A DNA stretch of 64,000 nt from Pelobates cultripes (GCA_933207985.1 OW240913.1:101239909-101303908), one strand, 5' to 3'. Shown: positions 1 to 11,085, counted from the stretch's first letter. Notes: generated by a model from the sequence alone, not told the origin. Numbers and translations are program-made.

Positions 1-267
1 CAGTTTCCCTTTAATCTAATTCTAAAGAGTTGCTTATTTTTTTAAACCATGACTGCTTTAATTGAATCCAAGGTTAACTGTTCACTGCACCAAGTCTGGG
101 GATAAAACAGCATGTCTTTTTTAACATGTATGCCATTACATCCTTTGCAAGGTGCCTCCATGCTTCAATATGATGTGTATAGACTACCTTGTTTGCTAAA
201 AGTATCTGTCAGCAGTGAGAGACTTTGTTATATAATAACACAACGTGACTCAAATATCTCAGTGTGT

Positions 268-355
268 ATTGAAACATTACACTTACAGGCAGGGTCCTTG
301 CACATGACTACTTCAAAACACTGAAGTGGTCATGGTACCTGAAGTAACCCTTTAA
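268..355. repeat. Right end of a TTAA-type MITE (T2-like), remnant
   Basis: The segment contains a small hairpin built on 'acttcaaaacactgaagt' and ends in 'ccctttaa', the reverse complement of the TTAAAGG terminus shared by the other MITEs in this window. The matching left end is not recognisable, although 'ccctttaat' also occurs at position 7. A related but longer fragment lies at 27157-27480. Nothing here is coding. Confidence 0.5.
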
Positions 356-958
356 TCCATCCCTTTAAAGTAAATTTTAAATACAATTTCAGTGTGTGTT
401 AGCACACTAATATCAGTACACAATCACAGATGGCATGTGGCACTCCTGGTGGTTGGTAATTCACAACAGCGCTTCTTCAACACCCAGATAATTTGTCTGT
501 TTTATCTACTTGCTACTGTTTACATTTTTCCTCATGACGGCATTATTCCTGCCAGAGTGCCTAAAATGCTGAAACGGACTTTGTGAAGAGAGGAATCAAT
601 TACGGTTTGTTTGGACTGCTGTTTATAAAGGCATTTACCATTTATTTTTATTTATTTTCAATAATATTTTTAATACTGTTACGTATAAACTAATGTAAAT
701 CTTAAATGACAAACAAAATGCTAAATAGTCCATATTTATTTACTTTTAGATAAGTCAGTATAGTTATAGCTGGTGTAATTCCCTTCAATATTTATTTATT
801 TATTTATAAAATTATTTATTTTTAAAATATTTTACCAGGAAAGATACATTGAGATTTCTCTCGTTTTCAAGTATGTCCTGGTATATATAATATATAATGC
901 TAATGCTGTTACACGATATAACAATCTAAAATACAAAATATCAAAGAGTAATGTATTT
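356..958. other. No gene seen; AT-rich spacer
   Basis: The stretch is strongly A+T rich with TTTA/ATTT runs around 640-660 and 785-830. No open reading frame of convincing composition, no splice-flanked exon and no terminal repeat was found. Confidence 0.5.
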
Positions 959-1735
959 GATACACTGATCAGCCACAACTTTAAAACTACTTACAGTGAA
1001 GTGAATAACATGATTAAATTGTTACAATGGCACCTGTCAAAGCATGGTAGTAAGTGAACAATCAATTTCATGTGTTGGAAGCAGGAAAAATGGCAAAGCA
1101 AAAAGACCTGAGTGGCTTTGACAAGGGCCAAATATTGATGACTAGATGACTGGGTCAGAGCATTTCCAAAACGTCAAGTTATGTGGGGTGCTACAGTATG
1201 CTGTGGTTAGTGCCTACCAAAAGTAGTGCAAGGTAGGACAACCGCTGAACCTTCATCAGGGTCACAAGCACCCAAGGCTCATTAATACATGTGGGGATCG
1301 AAGGCTGGCAGGCCTGGTCTGATGTGTCAGAACATATAGTGCACCACAGTTTACTGCGTATTGGGCTGTGTAGCTGCAGACTGGTCAAAGTGCCCACGAT
1401 GACCCATGTTCACTGCCGAAAGCGCCTTCAATGAGAACGTGAGCTTCAGAATTGGACCATGGAACAATGGAAGAAAGCTGCCTGGACTGATGAATAACAT
1501 TTTCTTTTAGAACAGATGAATGACCAGGTGAGTGCGAGTTGTTTACCTGTGGAAGAGATGGCAGCAGGATGCACTATGGAAAGAAGGCATGCTGTTGTAG
1601 GCAGTGTTATGATCTTTGCAATGTTCTGATGGGAAACCGTGGGTCCTGGCATTCATGTGCTACTTTGACACTTATCAAGAACCTAGAGATTGTCCAAACC
1701 ACATACTCCCCTTCATGGAAATGTTCATGAACTAT
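959..1735 (+). pseudogene. Decayed Tc1-like transposon with transposase remnant
   Basis: The left part reads 'actgatcagccacaac', followed by 'gaagtgaataacatgatt' and 'gttacaatggcacctgtcaa', which I recognise as the leader of a Tc1-like element common in fish and frogs. The transposase start is at 1090 (MAKQKDLSGFDKGQI). It is the N-terminal paired-like helix-turn-helix region and is broken by a TGA after about 20 residues. Further on, 'ttggaccatggaacaatgga' and 'tggaagagatggcagcagga' are later transposase blocks. A large part between the DNA-binding and catalytic domains is missing, and the reading frame shifts several times. The 3' end is worn and its terminal repeat cannot be fixed. Copies of the same family lie at 6480-7131 and 58890-59335, both on the minus strand. 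It cannot make a protein. Confidence 0.8.
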
Positions 1736-2030
1736 TATTCCCATAATGCTCAGCCAACCTTTTAATTTAACATCATTGGAAATATTTTTCACAAACACTT
1801 AATTATTTAAAGCTTTATGTAGTTTAAAACAGAAGTTAAATGAAGTTCTGAGGGATGCTGGCATTGTCTACAGAGATGAACATAAGCTGTCCTCCCTTAT
1901 ATAGTCTTGTTTCCTCACTGCTGTGAGTCTCTCACGGACTCGCTCGACTCCTGTTAGGATTTCCAAGGCTAATTTCTGGGATGTTAAAAAAATAACCCCA
2001 TCTGTACCTTGAGGTTTGGACAAACCTGGC
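1736..2030. other. No gene seen
   Basis: Mixed-composition spacer between the Tc1 remnant and a MITE remnant. No family or reading frame is recognised. Confidence 0.4.
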
Positions 2031-2499
2031 GGCTAAATTTGTTCTTTTTATTTTTAAAAGTAGTGGTCTAGGTGCAGTGGCCCTTAGCCCTGCAATGTAA
2101 AACATTTCTGGCGGCTCTCATACTGACAGCCACTAGGGCACTTCCACGTCACAGATGAGTAAAACTTGGTCATGTGATGTGGAAGCGCCATAGGAAAGCA
2201 TTGATTCAATGCTTTCCTATGGGAAAGTTTGAGTGCGCATTAGGTCCCCAATGCTCTTTTGTGAAGATCATTGGATTGGATCATGCCGGTGGAGGCAGGG
2301 TCTTCTACCTGACCTCGGCAGAGTAAGAGAGTTTAGCAGCACAGAGGTAAACAATGTAATTAAAGAAGGGTTTTTACCCTTTTACTGCTGAATGGGTATG
2401 GGTAGGGGTGGAGTAGAACTAGGGACAGGAGCATATAATGTTATGAATACATATTTGTATTTCTAATGATATAGTGTTCCCTTAATTTTCCCCTTTGTT
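2031..2499. repeat. TTAA-type MITE remnant
   Basis: The block carries the internal hairpin 'aaagcattgattcaatgctt' (about 2195-2215) and a 'gacagccactagggcactt' motif, both shared with the complete MITEs at 19507-20094 and 41968-42456. It ends in 'atagtgttcccttaa', a mutated form of the usual ATAGTGTCCCTTTAA terminus. The left end is not sharp. It is a non-coding, non-autonomous element of the TTAAAGG class. Confidence 0.6.
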
Positions 2500-2767
2500 T
2501 TTAATCCTCTTATTGATACTGGACCGAGCATCCTGTGCCAAATTGGTAATCTAGTCTTATTGATGACTTACTCTTTAATTTGTATCCTCACTCAACAACC
2601 CTCCACTTTGCTGCCCTCATTGTTGACTCAAACCTGAAGCCATTTTATCTGATATTTATTATATCATGATTACCTTATTAAAGCTTCCAATAACTAATGA
2701 CCATTCGTCCATATGTTTCAGTAGCATTATCAGGAATATTGGCTCTATGTATTGGGGAAACCGGCCA

Positions 2768-2813
2768 ATTAAGGCCTTGATTAATGAACTTTCCAAATGA
2801 GTCAATAGTGTTA
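2768..2813. repeat. Left arm of a foldback repeat interrupted by the CR1-like LINE
   Basis: The reverse complement of this arm matches 4008-4052 with a few mismatches and one-base gaps; the core shared words are GGAAAG, ATTAA and TCAAGGCCT. The CR1-like element fills the space between the two arms, so it probably inserted into the loop of an older inverted-repeat element. Confidence 0.5.
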
Positions 2814-2880
2814 AAAGAACCTCCTAAATGATTGATCTGCAAAAATTCCCATGAAGTTTAATGGTGACTTCTGAAATGTA

Positions 2881-4008
2881 TTCTAGAAACACAGAAACAT
2901 AGAATGTGATGGCAGATAAGAATCATTCGGCCCATCTAGTCTGCCCAATTTTCTAAGTACTTTCATTAGTCCCTGGCCTTATCTTATAGTTAGGATAGCC
3001 TTATGCCTATCCCACGCATGCTTAAACTCCTTTACTGTGTTAACCTCTACCACTTCAGCTGGAAGGCTATTCCATGCATCCACTACCCTCTCAGTAAAGT
3101 AATACTTCCTGATATTATTTTTAAACCTTTGTCCCTCTAATTTAAGACTATGTCCTCTTGTTGTGGTAGTTTTTCTTCTTTTAAATGTAGTCTCCTCCTT
3201 TACTGTGTTGATTCCCTTTATATATTTAAATGTTTCTATCATATCCCCCCTGTCTCGTCTTTCCTCCAAGCTATACATGTTAAGATCCTTTAACCTTTCC
3301 TGGTAAGTTTTATCCCGCAATCCATGAACCAGTTTAGTAGCCCTTCTCTGAACCCTCTCTAAGGTATCAATATCCTTCTGAAGATACGGTCTCCAGTACT
3401 GTGTACAATACTCCAAGTGAGGTCTCACCAGTGTTCTGTACACTAGCAGTCAAGCACTTCCCTCTTTCTACTGCTAATACCTCTCCCTATACAACCAAGC
3501 ATTCTGCTAGCATTTCCTGCTGCTCTATTACATTGTCTGCGTACCTTTAAGTCATCAGAAATAATCACCCCTAAATCCCTTTCCTCAGATGTTGACGTTA
3601 GGACATTAAATGTCAGTTTCCACAACTCTGACCATTTTCTAGTTTACCTAAATAATTTGTAATTTGACTTATCCCTCCTGGATCATCAACCCTGTTACAT
3701 ATCTTAGTATCATCAGCAAAAAGACATACCTTACCATCAAGACCTTCTGCAATATCCCTAATAAAAATATTAAAGACAATGGGTCCAAGTACAGATCCCT
3801 GAGGTACCCCACTGGTGACAAGTCCAAGCTTCGAATATACTCCATTGACTACAACCCTCTGTTGCCTGTCACTCAGCCACTGCCTTACCCATTCCACAAT
3901 ATTGGAATCCAAACTTAAAGATTGCAGTTTATTGATAAGCCTTCTATGTGCAACAGTGTCAAAAGCCTTACTGAAATCTAGGTAAGCAATGTCTATTCTA
4001 CCTGTATT
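2881..4008 (-). pseudogene. CR1-like non-LTR retrotransposon, 5'-truncated reverse transcriptase
   Basis: Read on the minus strand, the fragment opens within the reverse transcriptase domain (DIAYLDFSKAFDTVAHRR, about 3944-4000). It then shows the RT motifs SGVPQGSVLGP and the catalytic FADDTK in the 3613-3912 segment. The C-terminal half includes TLVRPHLEYC, ERVQRRATKLVHGLRDK and DAWNSLPAEVVEVNTVKEF, ending at a stop near 2979. Frameshifts near 3620 and 3443 break the frame. The 3' tail 'ctagatgggccgaatgattc' followed by 'attctatgtttctgtgtttc' resembles CR1 tails. Endonuclease and ORF1 are absent, the usual result of incomplete reverse transcription. CR1 clade is my best call; L2 is the alternative. 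Confidence 0.85.
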
Positions 4009-4052
4009 GAATCAGTTGGAAAGCTTATTAAATCAAGGCCTCAGTAAATTGT
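4008..4052. repeat. Right arm of the foldback repeat flanking the CR1-like LINE
   Basis: This arm pairs with 2768-2813 in inverted orientation. The sequence 'ggaaagcttattaaatcaag' here corresponds to the complement of 'cttgattaatgaactttcc' at the other arm. Confidence 0.5.
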
Positions 4053-4629
4053 CTTATCTTTGTACATGCCTCTTTAGATGCTTTGATAACATTGTCTATA
4101 TCATGCTTATTTACAATGTTGTGCATGTTCCACAATAAAAAAAATAAAAAAACACAAGTACTTAAGTCAAATGTAACATAATAATGCCATATGACCTAAC
4201 CTAAAACAAGAAATATAAATTCTATACTATTCAAATAGAGAGGATTATGCTCCAAATCACAGGCAGCAAAAATTTCTGTTTTCCTTCAATATAGAAAAAT
4301 AAAAAGACCAGATTATCATGTACACGGCTAGTGTATATGTGCTCTTTGTATATGTCTTTAAAATAACATAAAAGACTATTTACCCTAAGAGCTTGCACTG
4401 GCTGCACAAGTGGCGTGGCAGAGGAGGAACACGATCCAGTGCAGAAGGACAAAACTACCCCCTTCCTGTTTTATTTTATCCATCAACCCTTTTTATTCTC
4501 CTTATGGCCAGGGTGACCAGAGCCACCATGTTTACCAGGACACATATAATTTTGTCATATTTATGAAAACACATGAAAAGTGTTGCCCTTCAATATGTAT
4601 AATGCATATTCTACCTGATTCATCATTGC
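4053..4629. other. No gene seen
   Basis: AT-rich spacer with an A-rich tract at 4135-4155. No family or coding signal is visible. Confidence 0.4.
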
Positions 4630-5101
4630 TTAAAGGGACACCGTAGGCACTGTATCTGCTTCATCTCATTAAACTGGTTATAGTGTATGGAGTCCCCTGG
4701 TGCCATCATTTCTTTCAGCATTAAACAGTTTTTAATGTTGTAATGTTTTAATGCTAAACAAGAGACCACGGCAGTCCATTCTCTCTGTGCTGCTTTGGCT
4801 AATAAGGAAGTATTACCCTGAGCAGCAATGGGCAGCTGTGATTGGCTGAGAGTGTCAGCTTTTAACCTGTCAGAGCTCCAACTGACGGCATGAATGGGTA
4901 TGACAACAAGGACGTGTGTAATCTCTGCCTTAGCTACACATACAGAAGGGGCCGGACTGTGGGTGGCCAGGGACTCTTATTTTGTGGCATACTGCACAAA
5001 CATGGTGCAACACTGAATGGAGGGACAGTGCCAGGGCACTCCAGGCACTATAACCAATTCAAAGAGACAAAGTGGTTATAGTGAATACAGTGTCCCTTTA
5101 A
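4630..5101. mobile_element. Complete TTAA-flanked MITE (T2-like)
   Basis: The element runs from TTAAAGGGACACCGTAGGCA to a right end whose reverse complement begins TTAAAGGGACACTGTA, with TTAA at both junctions. A second inverted block (actggttatagtg and its complement) lies about 40 bases inside each end. The body holds no transposase and is about 470 bp long. The TTAAAGG terminus and TTAA target match the T2-type MITEs of Xenopus, which are thought to depend on a TTAA-targeting transposase supplied elsewhere. Confidence 0.75.
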
Positions 5102-5126
5102 TTGCAGGATTTTACATTGCCTTATT

Positions 5127-5570
5127 CAGGGGTAGTCAACCTTTTATTACCTACCGCCTACTTTTGTATCTTTGTTGATGGTAACATTTCCTACTGCCCA
5201 CCAGCACCACAGATACAAATTTTATATCGCAAGTGCAATTTTTTTTTTTAGAAATGAGGGTGTTTTAAAAAAAGTTACTTAAATTTATCTATTTTTTTCT
5301 ATTTTATTTTCTACGTTTTTTCTATGTGTGTGTGTGTATGTGAAGGGTGTAGTGTGTGTGTACGTGAGAGGTGCAGTGTGTGTGAGATGGCAGTGTATGT
5401 GAAGTGTGCAGTGCATATGTGTCAGGGGTGCTGTGTGCATGTGTGTGAAGGGTGCTGTGCATGTGTGAGGGTTGCTGTGCATGTGTGAAGGGTGCTGTGC
5501 ATGTGTGAGAGGGGTAGTGCGTGTGTGGGGCAGAGTAATTGTGTAAAGGGCGATGTGTGTGTGAGGAGGG

Positions 5571-5604
<34 letters not shown>

Positions 5605-6220
5605 GGGCAATCTGTGTGTGAGGGGGCAGTGTGTGTGGGGTATAGTGTGTGTGAGGGAGCAGTCTGTGTGTGTGTGATGGGGTAGTGTGTGTTTGTGTGT
5701 AAAGGGTGCATGGGGTGCTGTGTGTAGGTGGGTGAGATGTGGAAATCTATCTTAATGTCTCCCTTCTTCTTACCTTTTACCAGGGAGGGGGGCACAAAAT
5801 GCTTCAAGCCCTGGTGGCATGTTCACTTTAGCCTGCAGCCTCTCCTGCTGAAGGCTGACTCTCCTGTCCTCCTGCGAGCACAGCACTGTATCGGAGCGTT
5901 GCCATGATAGCATGCGGCAATGCTCCGACCAGCCTGCTCCCGAGAGGAACACAGAGCCTCCCAAGCCCTTCACTCCCTCTGCTGGAACTAAGTATCAGAA
6001 GGCAGGTGAAGGAGATCTTTGATCTCCGCATCAGCACGAGAGAGCTTACAGCAAGGCTGGCTCTGCATGGGCTGGCAGGGGAGATGAAATGATCTCCCCT
6101 GCCATCCTTGGTCCACAGCCATCGAGGACCACTGGGCGTTTTCTACAGAACCCACCACCGCCCACCTGAAATCCCAAACTGGCCACTAGTGGGCAGCAGG
6201 GATCAGGTTGACTAGCCCTG
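5127..6220. mobile_element. Non-autonomous hAT-type DNA transposon with an internal GT-rich array
   Basis: The ends are inverted repeats: CAGGGGTAGTCAACCT on the left against the complement of AGGTTGACTAGCCCTG on the right (15 of 16 match). Flanking 8-bp sequences are gccttatt and gcctaatt, a one-mismatch target duplication. CAGGG-type ends plus an 8-bp duplication are the hAT hallmark. The middle (about 5325-5720) is a degenerate GT/GTGTGAGG array, and the right third is GC-richer unique sequence. No transposase is present; apparent reading frames across the GT array are low-complexity and not real genes. Confidence 0.75.
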
Positions 6221-6479
6221 GCCTAATTGATTGATTAATCTAACACACCTTCTTCTGAATTGTAGATATTAGGGAGCTACCCTTTTCATGTGCTGCCCAT
6301 CAATATGTATATATGATATCTGTCCCAGTAAACATGGTGGATCTGGTCACCCTGCTTATGGCCAGGCTACATTAATATTACCAAATATATTAATTGCATT
6401 GCTTCTTGCAGAGTTTTATTCTGTTCTGTTATGCTGTGATTTATTGGCATGGGGCAACTACAAAAAGTAGCCCAACTTC
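6221..6479. other. No gene seen
   Basis: Short spacer between the hAT element and the next Tc1 remnant. No recognised content. Confidence 0.4.
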
Positions 6480-7131
6480 ATCAGACTGCAACCATCTCTA
6501 TGTAGGTGGTACCCAAGGATTCCCAGTAGAACATTGCCCAAAGTAAAACACTGCCTCCTGCCTTCTTCCCATAGTGCATCCTGCTGCCATATCAGGTATA
6601 CAGCATAAATGCACCCAGCCATCCACCTGATTCCAAAAGAAAATATGATCGATCAGACCTGTCAGCCTTTGCTCCATGGTCCAGTTCTGAAGCTAACGTC
6701 ATCATTGAAGGCATTTTGGGCTGTGGAAAGGGGTAATCATGGGCACTCTGACCGGTCTGCAGTTATGCAGCCCCATAAGCAGCAACCGGCAATGCACTGT
6801 GTATTTATGGCCAGCATTATGTTTTTTTAAATAAATGTGAGTTATAGTAAATTTTCTGTGTGATCGGAGCAGCTGGGCTAGCCTTCAGCCCCCATGTGCA
6901 TCAATGAGCTGTTGGCACATATGACCCTGACGCTGGTTCACCAGTTGACCTTCCTTGAACCACTCTTGGTAGGGTACTACACTCTGCATACCAGTAACTA
7001 ATGAAAAGACTCAGATCTTTTCACTTGCCCATTTTTCCTGGTCCAACGGACTTCTCACTTACTGCCTAATATACCCTACCACTTGACAGGTGTCATTGTA
7101 CTAATATAATCAATGTTATTCACTTCATCTC
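6480..7131 (-). pseudogene. Decayed Tc1-like transposon (minus strand)
   Basis: On the minus strand the element begins near 7131 with a leader matching the copy at 959-1735 (gaagtgaataacattgatta, then acacctgtcaa). The probable start codon is at 7032-7030, in the context 'ggaaaaatgggcaag'. The later blocks, ending near 6480, contain 'ctgatatggcagcaggatg' and 'gcaatgttctactgggaa', typical of the catalytic half. Many substitutions and deletions leave no reading frame longer than short pieces. Order and spacing of the blocks show one internally deleted copy. Confidence 0.75.
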
Positions 7132-7331
7132 TCTGTTGTTTTAGTGTGAATATATTTAGTGATTTTAATGTTAATTTCTTTAGTATAGTGCTGCATACCT
7201 CCCAAATTCTGTATCCTAAGAATTGGGACAGCTATGGGAGGGATGTAAACAGGGTGGACTAGTGACGTGATTGTGTTATTAGCTCCGCTGCAAGAGGGTG
7301 GGTCTGCCCGAGTTAATGGCAGGTCAGCCTG
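7132..7331. repeat. Dispersed 'tacctcccaa' repeat, fragment
   Basis: The motif 'catacctcccaaattctgta' followed by 'gggacagctatgggaggg' recurs in altered form at 25799 and, inverted, near 47256. It looks like the end of an old dispersed DNA element, with boundaries unclear. Confidence 0.3.
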
Positions 7332-8639
7332 GGATGAATAACAATTTAAAAGATAACGACAATTGCATTTTTTAGCAAATACCACTGATCATGTATTTAA
7401 ATTGTTATGTATTGCCACGCAGCATTTTCTTTGACACTGTCTCCTGGCTTGAAAATTTTATTTTGCAAAATACGTCCACCCAGCAGCAGAAATATACAAA
7501 AAACAATGTTCTATTGAAAAAAACAAAACAGGAAATATAATCACTAAAAGTCTTTATTCATTTACAACAGTGTTTGAAAAAATAGTTACTGATGTGAAAC
7601 TTAAAAGGAAACATTGCATAGAGTGCCACATGTAAATGATAAAGATGGTTAAAGTCAGATTAGTAATGGCATTCTACAGAATGTAATCACTAAACGCCAA
7701 ATTATAGAGAATTGAAAACAGAATTTTAAAATGTAGACTGATATATCTGATTTAAAAAGAAAATCTTCAGCTCAGTTATAGCCATGGTTTGGCTATTGTA
7801 GCCTAAATCTTGAAATTTAGATTTCTTTTAGTTGTTCAGTAAATAAACCCCATGATGAAGGAATCTGTAGAATTTTGACAGTCAGTGCAGCTGCGGCTAC
7901 TGAATGCAGAAATGGTTATCTATAGTAAATTGTGGGGCTAATTCTGAATAGTTCAAAGCCTACAGAAAATCAGACCCTTACTTCCAGCCTTGGATTAAGT
8001 GCACTTTAACCATCACTGTCCATATCTGGGGGGTCTTGCAGAGGTTCTGTGTAATTTACCCTGATCTTGCTGTCAGCTGTTTAATGTCAGGTTCACTGAT
8101 ATAGCCAATTTTGTGACAGTTCAGCTTTCCTGTTGTCTTTTACTTCATTTAGTTAACCTTTAGTAAATCTTTTTTTTCTGTTTGTTTGTTAACTGGAGAT
8201 CTAAGCTGCAAGTAAGATCCCCCACATTTCTGCTTTAATTTTTATTATATATTTTTATGATGTACTAATTCTCTCTTAAAAAAAAAAAACCCTATATATT
8301 CAATAAGTACAGACACATTTTGAATATCTCTGCCTGATTTTTGCCGTTCAGCTTTTAATTATAAACGCCTCCATGTTAGAATGTTTCCACCTAAAAAATA
8401 GGCCTATTAAATAACAACAGAAATTGAAAAGTTTTGTATAAAGTGACAAAGTATGATCTGTAGGAGCCTTTGAATGAAAAAACTATTTGCAAAGTGTGAC
8501 GTTGGCTTTTATCCACTATATAGCGCGTTGCAGCGAGTACTGTCTTGCATTACTACCAAAGCAGCACGTTGGGAACAAATGGCTGAGATTATGAAATTGA
8601 AGGTGTTCTACAATTGCTTTGGACTATTTTGGCAAATGA
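7332..8639. other. No gene seen; AT-rich spacer
   Basis: About 1.3 kb of AT-rich DNA with a poly(A) run near 8277-8290. No repeat family, exon or RNA gene is recognised. Confidence 0.4.
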
Positions 8640-8647
8640 GTTGTCAA

Positions 8648-9003
8648 TAGTGATGTCCCGAACGGTTCGCCGAATGGTTCGCAAACGGTTCGCCACGGAC
8701 TCATCATTGAGTAAACTTTGACCCTGTACCTCACAGTCAGCAGACACTTTCCAGCCAATCAGCAGCAGACCCTCCCTCCCAGACCCTCCCACCTCCAAGA
8801 CAGCTCCCTAAGAATGCAGCTTCAAAATGGATGCTGTCCAGGAGGTGGGAGGGTCTGGGAGGGAGGGTCTGCTGCTGATTGACTGGAATGTGTCTGCTGA
8901 CTGTGAGGTACAGGGTCAAAGTTTACTCAATGATGAGTCCGTGGTGAACCGTTCGTGGCGAACCGTTCACGAACCGTTCGGCGAACCGTTCGGGACATCA
9001 CTA
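8648..9003. mobile_element. Hairpin hAT MITE with perfect 8-bp target duplication
   Basis: The 356-bp element is almost wholly one inverted repeat. Left end TAGTGATGTCCCGAACGGTT matches the complement of the right end, and the arms continue for about 165 bases each to a loop of roughly 40 bases near 8810-8850. Both sides are flanked by GTTGTCAA (8640-8647 and 9004-9011), an exact 8-bp duplication, so the borders are certain. The last 60-70 bases of each arm contain repeats of a GAACGGTTCGC motif, with one more copy in the right arm than the left; such subterminal repeats are typical transposase-binding sites in hAT elements. There is no coding capacity; the reading frames present mirror each other because of the symmetry. 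Confidence 0.85.
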
Positions 9004-9011
9004 GTTGTCAA

Positions 9012-9344
9012 CTCAACATAACTCATTGTTTAGTGAATAGATCCAATTTGTTCTTCCTCTCTCTTGTTCCTCTCTTTAATTTTGCATCATAATTGGTTGC
9101 TTAACTTTACGTCATTAAGTTTGGTTTGGTTTCTTTGATGATTGCAAAAACAGAAATTAATGATAAAGTTATTAGTGTGAATAAACATTAGCCTTTCTCG
9201 AATAGATATAAAGGTTCACTTAATGCAGACACTCAATGATAGATAATGATATATCTATGTTTCACTATAAGATCTACAAGTTATATCCATAGCATAGTTT
9301 GTGCAGTTACATTCTTTAAAAAATCTAGACATAATGGGACCTAA
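9012..9344. other. No gene seen
   Basis: AT-rich spacer after the hAT hairpin. No recognised repeat or coding signal. Confidence 0.4.
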
Positions 9345-9625
9345 TGACATGCTTGGCACTCGCCTAACATTGCATTAAAGCTTCACCATACGAAAGGTTT
9401 GAATCAGTGCTTTCCTAGGGGGAATTTGAAGATGTTAGACGTCATCATACACAGCATGAGGGTTTCCAACGTCGTTTCACAGAGTAAAACTCTATTAGGA
9501 AACAAGAAGTGCCTCTAGTGCCTGTCTAGAAGACAGCTACATTCTTTTATTGTGTATTGATATTTGTAGAGCGTCTAAAAGGTATTGTTTTTTTCAAAAT
9601 TTTATCTTGACCCTTTAAGGTCCAC
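9345..9625. repeat. Worn TTAA-type MITE remnant
   Basis: Contains 'gtgctttcctaggggg', 'gtttcacagagtaaaactct' and 'aagtgcctctagtgcctgtc', blocks related to the MITEs elsewhere in the window, and ends near 'gaccctttaag'. The termini are too mutated to place exactly. Confidence 0.4.
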
Positions 9626-9950
9626 TCAAAATAGATTCACACATTAATCCTGATTGATAAAATACCCAATATGCCTGGGATTTCAATACATTTTAGAATT
9701 ATAAAACAAGTAATGCAAGGAATAATTAACGCGTTTAATGCTAAATGTGGCATACACTGCTTTTATAGTATTCACAAAATCAAAAACACTACACAAAATA
9801 TTTTATTTTGTTTGTGTTTCTCCCTCCTTTTTTGGGGGGGGGGGAGGGGGATTCATTGATCATGTATGTTCCACTATTGTAAATACCCCATATTTGTATT
9901 CTGCTACTGCTTTTGAGTACAGTGGTACCCCACATGTATACCTTTTCCCC
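9626..9950. other. No gene seen; contains a G tract
   Basis: Spacer with a run of ten Gs at 9834-9843. Nothing coding is recognised. Confidence 0.35.
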
Positions 9951-9956
9951 TAATCT

Positions 9957-10125
9957 TGTCCCTAATCCAATCCGTAATGAAACACATAATCCAACCCTTA
10001 ATGCAAACTTTAATCCAACCTATAATCCTACCTATAATTCAACCCATAATCCAAGGATTAATTCAACCCATAATTTCTCATATAATTTTACCTATAATCC
10101 AAGTCCTAGTCCTACCCCCTAATCC
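9957..10125 (+). repeat. Degenerate 12-bp minisatellite (CCTATAATCCAA-like)
   Basis: About 14 imperfect copies of a 12-base unit of the type 'cctataatccaa' run in tandem and abut the L2 fragment. In one frame the array would read as four-residue NPTY-like repeats, but there is no start context and no conserved flanking protein, so I treat it as non-coding. Confidence 0.7.
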
Positions 10126-10129
10126 TTCC

Positions 10130-11085
10130 TCTGAGGGATTCCCTCTGCTGATGTCCATTGATACATTCTATTAGCACTACCATCCACTCTTACTCTAAGG
10201 CTCGCTGTCTAGGTGTGCTCTTTGACTCCGACCTCTCCTTCACCCCTCCCTCATGTCCATACAATCGCCAAATCCTGACGCTTCCATCTCAAAAACATTG
10301 CGCGCATCCGACCCTATTTAACACCTGATACGGCAAAGATGCTTATCCATGCTGCTGTCCTCTCTCACCTTGACTACTGTAATCCACTTCTCAGTGGTCT
10401 TACGTGCTCCCAACTTGCCCCGTTACAGTCTATAATGAATGCGGCGGCAAGGCTCATCTTCCTGCCGCCCGCACCTCCCATGCCTCCCCCTTTGTCAGTC
10501 CCTCCATTTGCTTCCCGTAAGATATAAGATCCTGATACTTGCTTACAAATCTCTACACAATGCTGCTCCCACCTACTTATTCTCACTAATACACAAATAT
10601 GTCCCATCTAGGCCCCTACGCTCTGTTGGAGACCTGTCTAACCACTATTCGTACTTCTACCTCCGATGCTCACCTTAAAGACATCTCTAGGGCTGCACCA
10701 TTCGTATGGAATGCCCTTCCCCTCTCTGTTAGACTCTCACCCAATCTCCACTTCTTCAAAAAATCTTTGAAAACGTACTTCTTTAGGAAAGCATATCAAT
10801 TAAACTGTGAACAGCTTTCCCTCCCTGCAGCCTGATTCCTCTCCTGAAACTGTCATCAAAACACTAAGCCCTCAATTAATAATATCCTATCAACCTACTT
10901 TTCTACCCTACCCTTACCTTTTGTGTCACTATACCCCACTCCGTCTAGCATGTAAGCTCCTTGAGCAGGGCCCTCAATCCTGTGCGTCAAACTTATCTGG
11001 TTACAAATATGTGTTTGTTAGTCCACCCATTGTACAATGCTACGGAACTTGTTGGCGCTTTATAAATAATAATAATACCTTGGTA
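10130..11085 (+). pseudogene. L2-like LINE, 3' portion with reverse transcriptase C-terminus and tail
   Basis: Translated pieces in order are LGVLFDSDLSF, KMLIHAAVLSHLDYCNPLLS, NAAARLIF, NAAPTYLFSLIHKYVPSR, then RAAPFVWNALPLSVRLSPNL and FFKKSLKTYFFRKAY. These are the conserved C-terminal part of the L2-type LINE polyprotein, downstream of the RT active site. Frameshifts separate them. The 3' UTR contains 'atgtaagctccttgagcagg' and ends 'gttggcgctttataaataat' with a short (AAT) tail, the L2 signature of frogs. The 5' part is missing. Confidence 0.85.

Noticed and set aside
5285..5807. Minus-strand frames rich in His-Thr across 5285-5807
   Set aside because: They are products of the GT array inside the hAT element, with no start context or conserved domain.
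8589..9021. Paired frames on both strands with EVGGSGREGLLLI
   Set aside because: Mirror images produced by the hAT hairpin.
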